Positions 38,501 to 46,968 of a stretch of 64,000 nucleotides of DNA are shown here, one piece after another (within the stretch, counting starts at the first letter, position 1; each line of letters opens with the position of its first letter). This DNA comes from Planktothrix paucivesiculata PCC 9631 (GTDB taxonomy: Bacteria > Cyanobacteriota > Cyanobacteriia > Cyanobacteriales > Microcoleaceae), in assembly GCF_900009265.2 (NCBI RefSeq), contig NZ_LR735018.1, forward strand, positions 175,218-239,217. Reading direction: 5' to 3'. The notes under the pieces are model-generated. The model ran no database searches. It was not told the DNA's origin and saw only the letters and a program-made list of their open reading frames with translations. A program made the translations under genes and the position numbers.

Positions 38501-41500
38501 CCGTTTCGTAGCACTTGCTACTACGCTTTTACCGCTAGTCGTTGCACCTTTAGAATCAATAACTTCCCAAGCATCAATCCATGTTTTTATAAATATATAA
38601 TGACAGGGGAAAGTTAATTTTTCTACTTGGCTCAGGATTGTCTCAATTGAGAGTTTCCCTGAATTAGAGGGGTTTTCGATTCACGTTACCGTGAAAAGCC
38701 GCTATGAATTTAACGGTTAATCATTTTGAAAATATCAGCAGATCCCGGCATTAACATCCGTGAAGCTAAATTGTAGAAGTAGATAACGCTACTACCCATC
38801 CTTTCAGTAGGGGCTAGAACATACCATTATCTTTGTCTCAATTCAAAATAGGTAAAACAATTGAGTTAAAGATACTCACCCTCTGTTCGTTGAACCTTCT
38901 CCTTTTATGCGGAGCTTGGCTGCTGATTACCCATTGTAAAGATTAGATCCCTTGCGGCTTCCAATCAATCCTTTAACTTTTTTCTGCTCTCGCACAGCCG
39001 CGCTTATCATTTCTAATTTCGCTTTGGTATAAAGGCTTTAGGGAGTTCCAGCAATTTGATGAGTTGTCACTAACATCTCGCGGTGCTAGGGGGCCACTAA
39101 TTTAACCCATTGTAGAAGTAAATCCCTTCTAACATATAGTCCGCTAATAGGGAAATAAAGTAATTTTCCAGGGTGGGATTGTTAGAGTCGATAGGAGCGT
39201 TACCACTCCTACCTCTCCTTCAGAACCGTGCTTGAGACTTTCACCTCACACGGCTCCTTGATAATTCCACCTTTGTTATAGGTACGATTCAAAACGGTTG
39301 ATTGTCATAATTCTCAACTGTTTTAGTTAAAGAACCATCACTAGCCGTCTTTGTGTCGTGACAATGTTTGTGTAGAAGTTGAAGGTTATCGTAGGTATCT
39401 TTACCACCTAACGATTTAGGTATAATATGGTCAACTTCTACAATATCTGTACTTGTAAAATACAGACCACAGTGAGGACAAATACCTTTTTGTTTCTTAA
39501 TAAGTGTTGCCACTCTTTTAGGAGTTTCTGGATATTCGCCTCGTCGTTTACTCCAGTAAATCCAGTCTCCATTAAACGGACTAGCTTCACCTTTAATCTT
39601 TGTATGCCTTACGATTGGCGTACTGCTATGGGTGAGTAATTCTAATCCATCTTCTGTACTGAAACACCAATTTCTGTCATCTACTGTTTTCCAGTATTTG
39701 TCTTTATTGATGTTCCCTTTTCCCCTCCTTCTTGCCCAAGCTCTTAACTTGTCGTAAGTTAGGCGGTCAACCTTTGAGAAGGTTTCTTTACTAACTGTTG
39801 TTGAATAATAGTTTGACCAACCTCTAATAATAGGGTTCAGCTTACTAATTAAGGCAGCTTGAGGTGCGGTTTTATGGGAGTCTATTACTTCAGCTATCTT
39901 GACAAGATGAGTCTTTATTTTGGCTTTTGAGGGTGTGATTAATGTACTAAAACCTAGTGGTATTCCATTCGGGTTGTTGGCACATCGGTAGTTACCTACT
40001 TTGTGTTGTTGTACATGGAATCCTAAGAACTCAAATCCAACATTCCCATCAATTTCATTGAGGGTGTGGGTTAGTTTTGTTTTACTTGGTTTTAATTCCA
40101 ATCCCATGTCACTTAACCAGTCAGCGATTATCTCTTGACACTTTTTGACTACGTTTAAATCCTCATGGATTATTACGAAATCATCAGCGTAACGGATTAG
40201 ACTAAGAGCCTGACGATTTCTCGCTTTTTTCCCTTTTAGAGTTTCGGCGTATTGCTTAACTCTTTCTTCCATACCATGTAGGGCAATATTCGCAAGTAAG
40301 GGTGAAATTACCCCTCCTTGTGGTGTACCATCATTGGTAGGAAAAAGTTCTTTTCCGTCCATGTACCCTGCCTTGAGCCATGTCTTGATTTGACGGCTTA
40401 ATGTAGGGTATGTGTGTATTTTGGAGATTAATGCTTTGTGGTTTATGCGGTCGAAACATTTGGAGATATCAGCATCAAGTACATATTTGGACTTGTATCT
40501 AATATTCAAAAATATTGCTTCTCTTGCATCGTGGCATGAACGTCCTGGTCTAAAACCATAACTGTTTGGCTCAAATTTAGCCTCCCATTCTGGTTCTAAC
40601 GCTAGTTTTACTAACGCTTGCAATGCGCGGTCGTTGATTGTGGGTATTCCTAATGGACGGGTTTCGGTTGTACCAGGTTTAGGTATTTCAACTCTGCGAG
40701 TTGGTTTAACTTTATTGGTTAACTTTAATCGTCCTACCAAGTTCATACGTTGCTTCGGGGTTAGGGATTTAATTCCGTCCACTCCTGCCGTATTTCGTCC
40801 TTGGTTATCTTGTGTTACCCTGCGAACCGCGATACATTTAGCACTCCAGGAATTAATCAGGGTCTTTTGAAGTTTACGAACTGCTTTAACATCGCCTCGT
40901 TCACTCGCTCGAAATATGCGCTTTTGCAACTTAAAAGTTACCTTTTCCAGTTTGCGCCAGTTAAGGTCTTTCCACTCCACCGTCAGATTGTTCTGCGTTT
41001 TAGATATATTCATTGCTACTTGTTCTATTTCTTTGGAATTACCGAGTATCTGTCTGCATATCTTTTGCCATTACAGCAAAGCATTCGCTTTTGATACCAT
41101 CCCTTCCCTATATATCGTTCGTTAGCTACTTACTGGATTTCGACCTCTCCAGAGATATATAGGGGTTACTTCGTTCCGATTACACATTATTGAAGTCTTT
41201 AGCGTGATGTTATCCACCGGGTTTATTGGGCGGTGCTTATAAGTCGGAAGGAAAACCGCTTATGCCCTATCCTTGCCTTTTGGCTTGGTGTTTATCAAGT
41301 TTTTAACCTTGATTTAGCCATTACACCATTACAATTAACGATGATTCAGATACATCTTTGCTTGCGCTACGCATGGACTTCTTGCTCGATAGTTACCAGT
41401 TTTGGCTACCAGTAGTTCTACCTTTTAACCCCGCTTTAATCTGTTGGTTGCTACCCAATCAAACTAGGGGTTATGCTTTCACCTCAGCACTTGAGGGGTG

Positions 41501-42418
41501 GGACTTAATTCACCGAATTTCACCCACAAATGTAATCAGTTATCACCAGTCTTAATAACTGGGTTAACCGTCCCATAAGTCTTTTTCAACTTATTTTAGG
41601 TTAAACGAATCGCACATCCATATATTGTTGATAAATCCCGGCAATGAATTCACAGCGATCGCGCAAAACACTATCGGTTTTCCAAAACTCATAAACAAAG
41701 GTTCTCCGATCGGATGGAATAATCGTTTCAATCATGTATTGATAACTCTGATTGTGCATCGCCTCCTGAGAAGTTTGTTCCGCCATACAAAGACTAATTT
41801 CTGGGGCAGTTACACAACTTTTGAGGTGAGGAATATTGCAGGTTTGAACAGAATCTAAGAACGTTAAATAACTTAAAATTCCATCAAACGCCCAACGTTC
41901 ATCGGGAGTTAAGTTAACATAATCCACGACATCCTGAGTAATATCTAACTTTTCAGGTCATTGGTGTTCAGTTAGATTCGCTAAGTCTAACCCGCTTGAT
42001 TTAAGCTGCCATAAGTCACCTTATGGATCGGACTATCTCATCATCCTTTTAATATAAAAAGGAGTCCCCCGCTTCGACTGTCAATCGCTTACAGCCTACT
42101 CCCTTATAGGGTTAGTCTCTACACCTTCTACTATTTTTAATAGCAGCTTGGCACGGTATTGTCTGTCACCGAAAGAAATTTTTTTTATAGATAATAAAAA
42201 TTTCTCTTTCACAGATCCAGAGTTTCACCGTTTTCAAGGGATTTAGTCTGAGCTACCTAATTAACCCAGAAATTCTCGCGCATTTGTTTATACAAACCCA
42301 CCGCCCAGGAATAACGCACATCATTTAATTGCATTAAATTTGTGGTTTCCCCAAACCAAATAGAACGATGATTAATATCATCATTTCCATTCGGATTGAA
42401 AATCGGATTTATGGGCAT
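35580..42418 (-). CDS. nrdB: Ribonucleotide reductase class Ia beta subunit, split by five introns
   Basis: The gene has six exons: 42264-42418, 41616-41958, 39104-39180, 38713-38794, 38305-38397 and 35580-35873. They sum to 1044 nt and translate to 347 residues without a stop, beginning MPINPIFNPNGND and ending SGVSGWDEI. Iron ligands are visible: Asp in LTFLDSV, Glu and His in EAMHNQSY, Glu in YMLEGIYF, and Glu/His in DELSHV. The radical Tyr is the Y of HNQSY. NrdB houses the diferric-tyrosyl cofactor and works with NrdA to make dNTPs. It is not a pseudogene: all junctions restore the conserved frame. Translation requires removal of three group I and two group II introns. It is downstream of nrdA in an apparent operon. 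Confidence 0.95.
35874..38304 (-). mobile_element. Group II intron 2 in nrdB, with RT/maturase ORF
   Basis: A 2431-nt intron. The 5' end is GTGCG at 38304 and the 3' end is AC before the exon codon AAT. Domain V is at 35916-35949 and has the standard fold (GAGCCGTGTGAGG, GAAA-type loop, pairing CACGGTTC). Domain VI follows. The maturase gene lies in domain IV (35982-37700); domains I-III occupy about 37701-38304. The 5' exon ends ATGTTC, encoding Met-Phe in QIYEMF, and the next exon starts AAT (Asn). Confidence 0.93.
35982..37700 (-). CDS. Group II intron-encoded reverse transcriptase/maturase (intron 2)
   Basis: A 572-residue IEP. The RT domain starts near residue 60; conserved blocks include AGVDG and PLGLPTINDRALQALV, and the catalytic YADD is at residues 276-279 (SLIRYADDFVI). 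The X/maturase domain has IIRGWSNYYS. The C-terminus carries an HNH endonuclease with two CxxC-type zinc knuckles (CLNCDLYF and HKHCH around VDHIKP). It should promote splicing of its own intron and retrohoming. It is closely similar to the IEP of intron 1 over its whole length, with scattered substitutions. Start ATG at 37700. Confidence 0.95.
   Translation of the reverse strand: MNISKTLNKKQTVEWKDLNWRKLEKVTFKLQKRIFQASGRGDVKAVRKLQKTLIRSWSAKCIAVRRVTQDNQGKNTAGVDGVKSLTPKQRINLVGRLKLTNKAKPTRRVEIPKPGSTETRPLGLPTINDRALQALVKLALEPEWEAKFEPNSYGFRPGRSCHDAIDAIFISIKQKAKYVLDADIAKCFDRINHKSLIDKIHTYPTLSRLVKSWLKAGYMDGKELFPTNDGTPQGGIISPLLANIALHGMEERVKRYAETLKGGKRTNRKSLSLIRYADDFVIIHEDLSVVKKCQEIIDDWLGDMGLELKPSKTRLTHTLNEIEGSVGFEFLGFHIQQHKVGNYRSAISSNGIPLGFTTLITPSKAKIKTHLVKIAEVIKTHKNAPQAALISKLNPIIRGWSNYYSTVVSKETFNKVDALTYDKLRAWAKTRGKGNINKDKYWRTVGNKNWCFSTEDGLKLTTHSSTPIARHTKVKGKASPFDGNWIYWSKRRGEYPETPNRVSKLIKKQKGICLNCDLYFTSTDSVEVDHIKPKSLGGKDTYDNLQLLHKHCHDTKTANDGSLIKNYDNKPF
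38398..38712 (-). ncRNA. Group I intron 3 in nrdB (ORF-less)
   Basis: A 315-nt intron. The 5' exon ends in T (CGT, Arg) and the intron ends in G (ATTAAG) directly before GAT, as group I introns require. Core elements are visible on the minus strand: P-like CAGGGAAACTC, Q-like AATCCTGAGCCAAG, R-like GCAACGACTAGCGG (38532-38545) and S-like GATATAGTC (38471-38479). It inserts between the Arg and Asp codons of MINR|DELSHV, next to metal ligands. No homing endonuclease ORF. Confidence 0.88.
38795..39103 (-). ncRNA. Group I intron 2 in nrdB (ORF-less)
   Basis: A 309-nt intron splitting the Phe codon of EGIYFYNG(F). The 5' exon ends GGGTT and the intron ends GGG before TAGTAGC. Core elements on the minus strand: P-like AAATTGCTGGAA, Q-like AATCAGCAGCCAAG, R-like CAACGAACAGAGGG (38879-38892) and S-like GGTATGTTCTAG (38814-38825). 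The R and S parts can pair through GAACA/TGTTC to form P7. The junction is the only one that restores the family Phe. No ORF. Confidence 0.82.
39181..41615 (-). mobile_element. Group II intron 1 in nrdB, with RT/maturase ORF
   Basis: A 2435-nt intron with 5' GTGCG at 41615 and 3' AC before AAT at 39180. Domain V is at 39223-39256, identical in type to that of intron 2 apart from one base. The maturase ORF (39289-41013) sits in domain IV. Domains I-III fill 41014-41615. It interrupts YMD|NPTLENYF of the beta subunit. The overall resemblance to intron 2 indicates a common recent ancestor and a copy event within one gene. Confidence 0.93.
39289..41013 (-). CDS. Group II intron-encoded reverse transcriptase/maturase (intron 1)
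   Basis: A 574-residue protein with the same domain order as the IEP of intron 2: RT blocks with YADD (SLIRYADDFVII), X domain (IIRGWSNYYSTTVSKE), and C-terminal HNH (ICPHCGLYF, VDHIIPKSLGG, HKHCHDTK). The N-terminus lacks one Lys present in intron 2 (SKTQNNLTV). Substitutions relative to intron 2 are scattered and no stop or frameshift is seen, so both copies look functional. It may cross-act on the other intron because domain V and core sequences are nearly the same; that is inference. Start ATG at 41013. Confidence 0.95.
   Translation of the reverse strand: MNISKTQNNLTVEWKDLNWRKLEKVTFKLQKRIFRASERGDVKAVRKLQKTLINSWSAKCIAVRRVTQDNQGRNTAGVDGIKSLTPKQRMNLVGRLKLTNKVKPTRRVEIPKPGTTETRPLGIPTINDRALQALVKLALEPEWEAKFEPNSYGFRPGRSCHDAREAIFLNIRYKSKYVLDADISKCFDRINHKALISKIHTYPTLSRQIKTWLKAGYMDGKELFPTNDGTPQGGVISPLLANIALHGMEERVKQYAETLKGKKARNRQALSLIRYADDFVIIHEDLNVVKKCQEIIADWLSDMGLELKPSKTKLTHTLNEIDGNVGFEFLGFHVQQHKVGNYRCANNPNGIPLGFSTLITPSKAKIKTHLVKIAEVIDSHKTAPQAALISKLNPIIRGWSNYYSTTVSKETFSKVDRLTYDKLRAWARRRGKGNINKDKYWKTVDDRNWCFSTEDGLELLTHSSTPIVRHTKIKGEASPFNGDWIYWSKRRGEYPETPKRVATLIKKQKGICPHCGLYFTSTDIVEVDHIIPKSLGGKDTYDNLQLLHKHCHDTKTASDGSLTKTVENYDNQPF
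41959..42263 (-). ncRNA. Group I intron 1 in nrdB (ORF-less)
   Basis: A 305-nt intron between the first and second base pairs of the Val53-region codon: exon 1 ends GGGT and exon 2 resumes ACCTGAAAAG, giving FWV|PEKLDI. The intron ends in G. Core elements on the minus strand: P-like AACGGTGAAACTC, Q-like AATACCGTGCCAAG, R-like GTAGAGACTAACCC (42109-42122) and S-like GAGATAGTCCG (42029-42039). No ORF. A boundary shift of one base is possible. Confidence 0.87.
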
Positions 42419-42558
42419 AGTTAAGGGCTTTTTACGCCCATTTTTGTTCAGGGGTGAGGATGAAGCAAAGTCTAAAGTCATACTCGTAAAGTCAAGGAAT
42501 TTAAGATAACTTTCCTCCACCAGTATGACATAGTTCTATAACGTTAGCCTGTTAGCCT

Positions 42559-44817
42559 TTAATTAGCGCAAGCAACGCAACCATCATCGGCTTCTTTGAA
42601 ACTATCACGCTGTACCGTTCTGACATAATAAACCGCCTTACAGCCCTCTTGCCAAGCTAAGATTAAGGTATCAAAAATATCCTTAGCTTTGATAGCGCGA
42701 TCGGGTTCATCAGGAAAATAAACGCCCTCATTCAAATTAAACATTAATTCCATGGAAATTCCGGTATCAATCCACTTTTGAACAGTGGCAACGGCTTTAA
42801 CAACAATTTGTTGATTTAGGCTTTTATTTTCCGGGTAAAACCAAAAATGATCCTGAAGAAAAGGCGGAGCAATGGGAACCGTTCCTTTTGCCCATTTGTC
42901 ATAGAAAAAACGACTATAACAGGGCAAAATACTAGCGGTACATCCTTGAACTAAGGAAGAAGATGTATTCGGGGCGATCGCGGTAATATGAGAATTACGA
43001 ATCCCATATTTTTGAATATCTAAACTCAATTGTTGCCAGCGTTCTTTCTGCGCCGCGTGTTGCAAAAACCACTCTACGGGTTTCGCCCCAATTAACTTTC
43101 CTTGACTCCAAGCACTGCCTTGAAATGCCGGATAATACCCCCGTTCCTTAGCCAGTTCCATGGAGGTTTGAGTGCAATAGAAACCGATATCCTCAAACAG
43201 ATGACTAATTTCGTTTAAATGGTTATAGGTTAAGCGATTTTTGGCTAACCAATCGGCTAACCCCATCGCCCCGACCCCAATCGTCCGATATTTTTGGTTA
43301 TGGGTTTTACTAGCTGTAAAGGGTGTGTTAGTAATTTCAATCGTATTATCTAACATTCGCACCGCAATTTCACAGACTTCTGGCAGTTCTTCCTGTTCAA
43401 TATTAGCTAAATTCAAGGAATCCAAGTTGCAAGTGTGTGCTTCTTCTCCGGGTTTAACATTCGACCAGCTTTCTTGGCACAAATTCCCCCCCGGAATATA
43501 GCCTTCATGTTGATTAGGATTCGCTCGATTTGAAGTATCTTTAAACCATAAATACGGCATTCCCGTTTCCACTTGGGAACGCATGATTAACTTAAATAAA
43601 TCCCGAGCATTAACCTTCTTATAAAGGGTGATTTCCGTATCTAAGTTTGCTTCTATTTTTTGATAAACACTTTCAAAGGATTCCCCCCAAGTTGTGGCTA
43701 ATTCAATCCCCAGTTTTTCCCTAACTTCATAGGGATCAACCAGTGTCCAATCTTCTCGACTGATCACCCGACGCATGAACTCATCAGGAATCACTAATTG
43801 AGGAAAAATATCATAAGCTTTGCGACGTTGATCGCCATTTTCGGTCTGCATTTCTAGGAATTCAGGAACATCTAAATGCCAGACATCTAAACTCACCGTA
43901 ATTGCCCCCGCCCGACGTCCGCCTTGATTCACCGCGATCGCCGTATCATTTAATAATTTAATCCAAGGAATCACACCCCCCGAGGTGTTTTGTTTTCCCA
44001 TCACCCAACTACCCGTTGACCGCACTCGGCTGACATTTGTGCCCACACCGCCGCCATTTTTTGAAATTCTAGCGGCATCTTTAATGGCATCAAAAATGCT
44101 TTCCAAATTATCATCCATTGCCGTAATAAAACAGCTACTCAGGGAGCCGTGAGGAATCCTTAAATTTGCTAAAATTGGCGTAGCCAAGGAAACTTTACGT
44201 TGAGCGATCGCTTGATAAAACTTTCTCGCCCAAAATAACCGCTTTTCAGATTTTTCTACAATTGCTAATAGCAACGCACAGGTTAATAGAGCTTCTTGGG
44301 GCAATTCATCCGTTAATAAATAGCGTTTACTTAACAAAACAGCCCCAGCATAATCATAATCTTTGTCCCATTCGGGCTTAATCCAACTTCCGGCTTCTTG
44401 AAGTTCTTCGGCGGTGTAAGTCAGAATCCGAACGTCATAGTGTCCCTGTTCAACTTTATTATGAACCGTTCTGCAATAGTCGCCGTACTCATAGCCCCGA
44501 CGGACTAAGGTATCTTTCCATACGCTCCAAATATGCAGTCTTCCGGCTACATAACGCCAGTTTGGGTCAGAGGGACTACATAACTCTAAGGCGCAATTAA
44601 TTAAATTATCCTGAATTTCTCGGGTAGTCACACCATGGCGCAGACGGGTGGTTAGTCCCGCTTCTAGGGTAATCGGATTCGCCTCCATTCCCTCACAAGC
44701 CCAGTTAACAACTTCTCGAATTTTAGAGACATCCAATGGGGCCAGACTACCATCTCGTTTAATGACTTTAATATTTTTATTAGGGGTGATGGTAAGGGAT
44801 GGTGATGTTGATTGCAT
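42559..44817 (-). CDS. nrdA: Ribonucleotide reductase class Ia alpha subunit
   Basis: A 752-residue large subunit from the ATG at 44817; the longer frame starts TTG. An N-terminal ATP cone (IKVIKRDGSLAPLD) implies allosteric control of overall activity. Catalytic residues are visible: SSCFI (redox Cys), NLCQES (Asn, Cys and Glu of the active site) and IAPNTSSS. The C-terminal tail CVACAN carries the CxxC pair that relays electrons from thioredoxin or glutaredoxin. It reduces ribonucleotides with NrdB. No intein or intron is present, unlike nrdB, since the length is normal. nrdB begins 140 bp downstream on the same strand. Confidence 0.97.
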   Translation of the reverse strand: MQSTSPSLTITPNKNIKVIKRDGSLAPLDVSKIREVVNWACEGMEANPITLEAGLTTRLRHGVTTREIQDNLINCALELCSPSDPNWRYVAGRLHIWSVWKDTLVRRGYEYGDYCRTVHNKVEQGHYDVRILTYTAEELQEAGSWIKPEWDKDYDYAGAVLLSKRYLLTDELPQEALLTCALLLAIVEKSEKRLFWARKFYQAIAQRKVSLATPILANLRIPHGSLSSCFITAMDDNLESIFDAIKDAARISKNGGGVGTNVSRVRSTGSWVMGKQNTSGGVIPWIKLLNDTAIAVNQGGRRAGAITVSLDVWHLDVPEFLEMQTENGDQRRKAYDIFPQLVIPDEFMRRVISREDWTLVDPYEVREKLGIELATTWGESFESVYQKIEANLDTEITLYKKVNARDLFKLIMRSQVETGMPYLWFKDTSNRANPNQHEGYIPGGNLCQESWSNVKPGEEAHTCNLDSLNLANIEQEELPEVCEIAVRMLDNTIEITNTPFTASKTHNQKYRTIGVGAMGLADWLAKNRLTYNHLNEISHLFEDIGFYCTQTSMELAKERGYYPAFQGSAWSQGKLIGAKPVEWFLQHAAQKERWQQLSLDIQKYGIRNSHITAIAPNTSSSLVQGCTASILPCYSRFFYDKWAKGTVPIAPPFLQDHFWFYPENKSLNQQIVVKAVATVQKWIDTGISMELMFNLNEGVYFPDEPDRAIKAKDIFDTLILAWQEGCKAVYYVRTVQRDSFKEADDGCVACAN

Positions 44818-44872
44818 AGTCAATATTTTTACCCAATGCTATAATGAATTGACGCCTTACCACTGTACTCTA

Positions 44873-44888
44873 ATTCCATATTTAGTGA
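44873..44888 (-). promoter_or_regulatory. NrdR-like box, proximal
   Basis: On the minus strand the 16-mer reads TCACTAAATATGGAAT, matching the NrdR consensus (aCaCwAtATaTwGtgt) at 11 positions. It lies 56 bp upstream of the nrdA start and 41 bp from the distal box. Confidence 0.55.
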
Positions 44889-44913
44889 CAGGGATTGACA
44901 GAAATCTTATTTT

Positions 44914-44929
44914 ACGCTATATTTAGCGT
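44914..44929 (-). promoter_or_regulatory. NrdR-like box, distal
   Basis: ACGCTAAATATAGCGT on the minus strand is a 16-bp palindrome except for the centre and fits the NrdR consensus closely (CNC, A/T core, GNG). The pair of boxes is about four helical turns apart. NrdR represses nrd operons when dATP is high, so autoregulated dNTP supply is likely. Confidence 0.65.
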
Positions 44930-45072
44930 GACATTTGGTAACTTTACTTAAAATTAGGTTTATTAGTATTATTAAGTTGCCAAAAAAAACAACCCCCAAT
45001 TTGGAGTTAAGTTTCCCTAGAGAGAGAGTCTAGGAGTGGGTTATCTCAAAATATTGAATCGTTATTAATCGT

Positions 45073-46968
45073 CTAAATTAGTCCTGTAGGTGCGGGTTTA
45101 CACTGAGAAAAAGATGGGTTTATGCAGCGAGATGAAGATTTTACCTGATCTTCATGGGGTTGAGTTGATGGAATTTCAATAATAAACTCGGCTCCCTCAC
45201 CAGGAGAAGAACAACAGGTAATACGACCTTGATGCTGTTGAACAATGATTTGATAACTAATGGATAATCCCAACCCCGTACCACAACCCACAGGCTTTGT
45301 TGTAAAAAATGGGTCAAATAAATGGGGTTTTACAGACTCCATAACTCCCACACCACTGTCTTTAATCCGAATTACAACAGTTCCAGCATCGGTTAGCTGG
45401 GTGCGAATCCAAATTTTAGGAGAAACTGGATGCACCGTGGGGTCTCTTTCTGATTTTTTATCCTCTATATAAATGGGTAATGATAGGAAGTCTAAAGCAT
45501 CAATGGCATTATTTAAAATGTGTAAAAAAACCTGGTTGAGTTGACTAGCATAGCAAGTGATTTTGGGGAAGTCACCATATTCTTTAATCACCTCAATCGG
45601 AGGGTAGGTTTCAATTCCCCGCAGGCGATGTTGTAATAACAGTAATGTGCTATCTATTCCTTCATGAATATCCACTAATTTTGCTGAGGCTTCATCCAAT
45701 CGCGCAAAATTTCTTAAAGACAAAACAATTTTCTGAACTCGCTCCGATCCAGATTTCATAGAACTGAATAATTGTTGTAAATCCTTCATCACAAAATCTA
45801 AATCTATATCTTCCTCTAGGTCTTTAATTTTAGTATTAGGCAAAAACTCTTGGCGATAAGTTTCAATTAAACTAGCTAAAGATGTTACATAACCCGCAGC
45901 ATGGCTAATATTACCATAAATAAAATTAATCGGATTGTTGATTTCATGGGCAATTCCGGCAACCAACTGCCCTAAACTTACCATTTTTTCATTTTGTACC
46001 AATTGAGTTTGGGCTTGCTTGAGATTATTTAATGCCTTTTCAATCTGTTTTTTTTGAGCGATTAAGAGCGCTTGAGCTTGTAAACGTTCCGCCTCCAAAC
46101 GTTTACGATCAGAAATATCTCGAACAATCACTAAAACCTCATCCCGTCCACTGGGTACACATCGAGCTTCATAGGCATACCAAGTCCCATTAACCTGCTG
46201 TACATACTCCCCAATCTGGATTTTTGATTGAGACAGGGTTTGTTCTGCATAATGACTGATCCAAATCATTAAGTCCTCTGATAGAATTTCAGAAATGGGT
46301 TTACCGATAAAACTAGGGCTAAAATCGGGAAAATTAGCCATAGCAGGCGTCGGAGACTGGAGCCATGTTTCCCCCGTAGCATCCGGTAAGGTCACACCCG
46401 CGCGATAATCTAACACAATACCATTCCTACTGATCCGCAGGATGACATCAGGTAGGGCATTGAGGAGGGCAAGATTTTTGACTTCACTACTTTCTAAAGC
46501 CTCTTGAATCCGTTGTCTTTGTTCAATTTCCCGTTGTAGCGAAAGGCTTTTTTTTTGGAGATCGATTTGGAGTGATCGCAATTTTAATTGATTATCAATC
46601 CGAGAAATAACCTCTTCAACTTGAAACGGTTTAGTAATATAATCTATGCCGCCGACTTCAAAAGATTTTACTTTGTCGAGGGCATCTCCTAGACAACTAA
46701 TAAAAATAATCGGGATATCTCGGGTTTTCTGATTTGCCTTCAGATGCTGACACAATTCATAGCCATTCATGTCGGGCATTTTTATATCTAGTAAAATAAT
46801 ATCGGGCAAAGTCGTTTCACAGGAAAGTAACGCCAATGATCCATTTAATGCCTTACGAACAATATAACCTTTTTCTGTTAACATTTTTGATAAAACTCGG
46901 AGATTGTCCGGCACATCGTCAACCACTAAAATATTGGGTTTCTCAAAATTGCCACAAGAGTGATTCAT
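45073..46968 (-). CDS. Receiver-PAS-histidine kinase hybrid
   Basis: A 631-residue protein. N-terminal receiver with Asp61 (IILLDIKMPDMNG) and the KPF switch region. A PAS/PAC-type sensor follows (about residues 165-290; DRKRLEAERL linker). Then a HisKA H box (LVAGIAHEINNPINFIYGNI) and HATPase (LNNAIDAL, DSGVGV, GTGLGLSI). The receiver-first order fits a kinase controlled by an upstream relay. The last 25 residues are Pro/Cys-rich. It is divergent from the gene at 47249, sharing a 280-bp spacer. Both ends resemble the cyanobacteriochrome-type kinase at 23672 in H box and HATPase. Start ATG at 46968. Confidence 0.88.
   Translation of the reverse strand: MNHSCGNFEKPNILVVDDVPDNLRVLSKMLTEKGYIVRKALNGSLALLSCETTLPDIILLDIKMPDMNGYELCQHLKANQKTRDIPIIFISCLGDALDKVKSFEVGGIDYITKPFQVEEVISRIDNQLKLRSLQIDLQKKSLSLQREIEQRQRIQEALESSEVKNLALLNALPDVILRISRNGIVLDYRAGVTLPDATGETWLQSPTPAMANFPDFSPSFIGKPISEILSEDLMIWISHYAEQTLSQSKIQIGEYVQQVNGTWYAYEARCVPSGRDEVLVIVRDISDRKRLEAERLQAQALLIAQKKQIEKALNNLKQAQTQLVQNEKMVSLGQLVAGIAHEINNPINFIYGNISHAAGYVTSLASLIETYRQEFLPNTKIKDLEEDIDLDFVMKDLQQLFSSMKSGSERVQKIVLSLRNFARLDEASAKLVDIHEGIDSTLLLLQHRLRGIETYPPIEVIKEYGDFPKITCYASQLNQVFLHILNNAIDALDFLSLPIYIEDKKSERDPTVHPVSPKIWIRTQLTDAGTVVIRIKDSGVGVMESVKPHLFDPFFTTKPVGCGTGLGLSISYQIIVQQHQGRITCCSSPGEGAEFIIEIPSTQPHEDQVKSSSRCINPSFSQCKPAPTGLI

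Noticed and set aside
35580-42520. nrdB as a truncated or broken pseudogene
   Set aside because: Each break coincides with intron boundary signals and the exons sum to an intact frame of normal length with all key residues, so intron interruption is the better explanation.
42559-44817. Intein or intron in nrdA
   Set aside because: Length is normal at 752 residues and the active-site motifs are contiguous, so no insertion is present.
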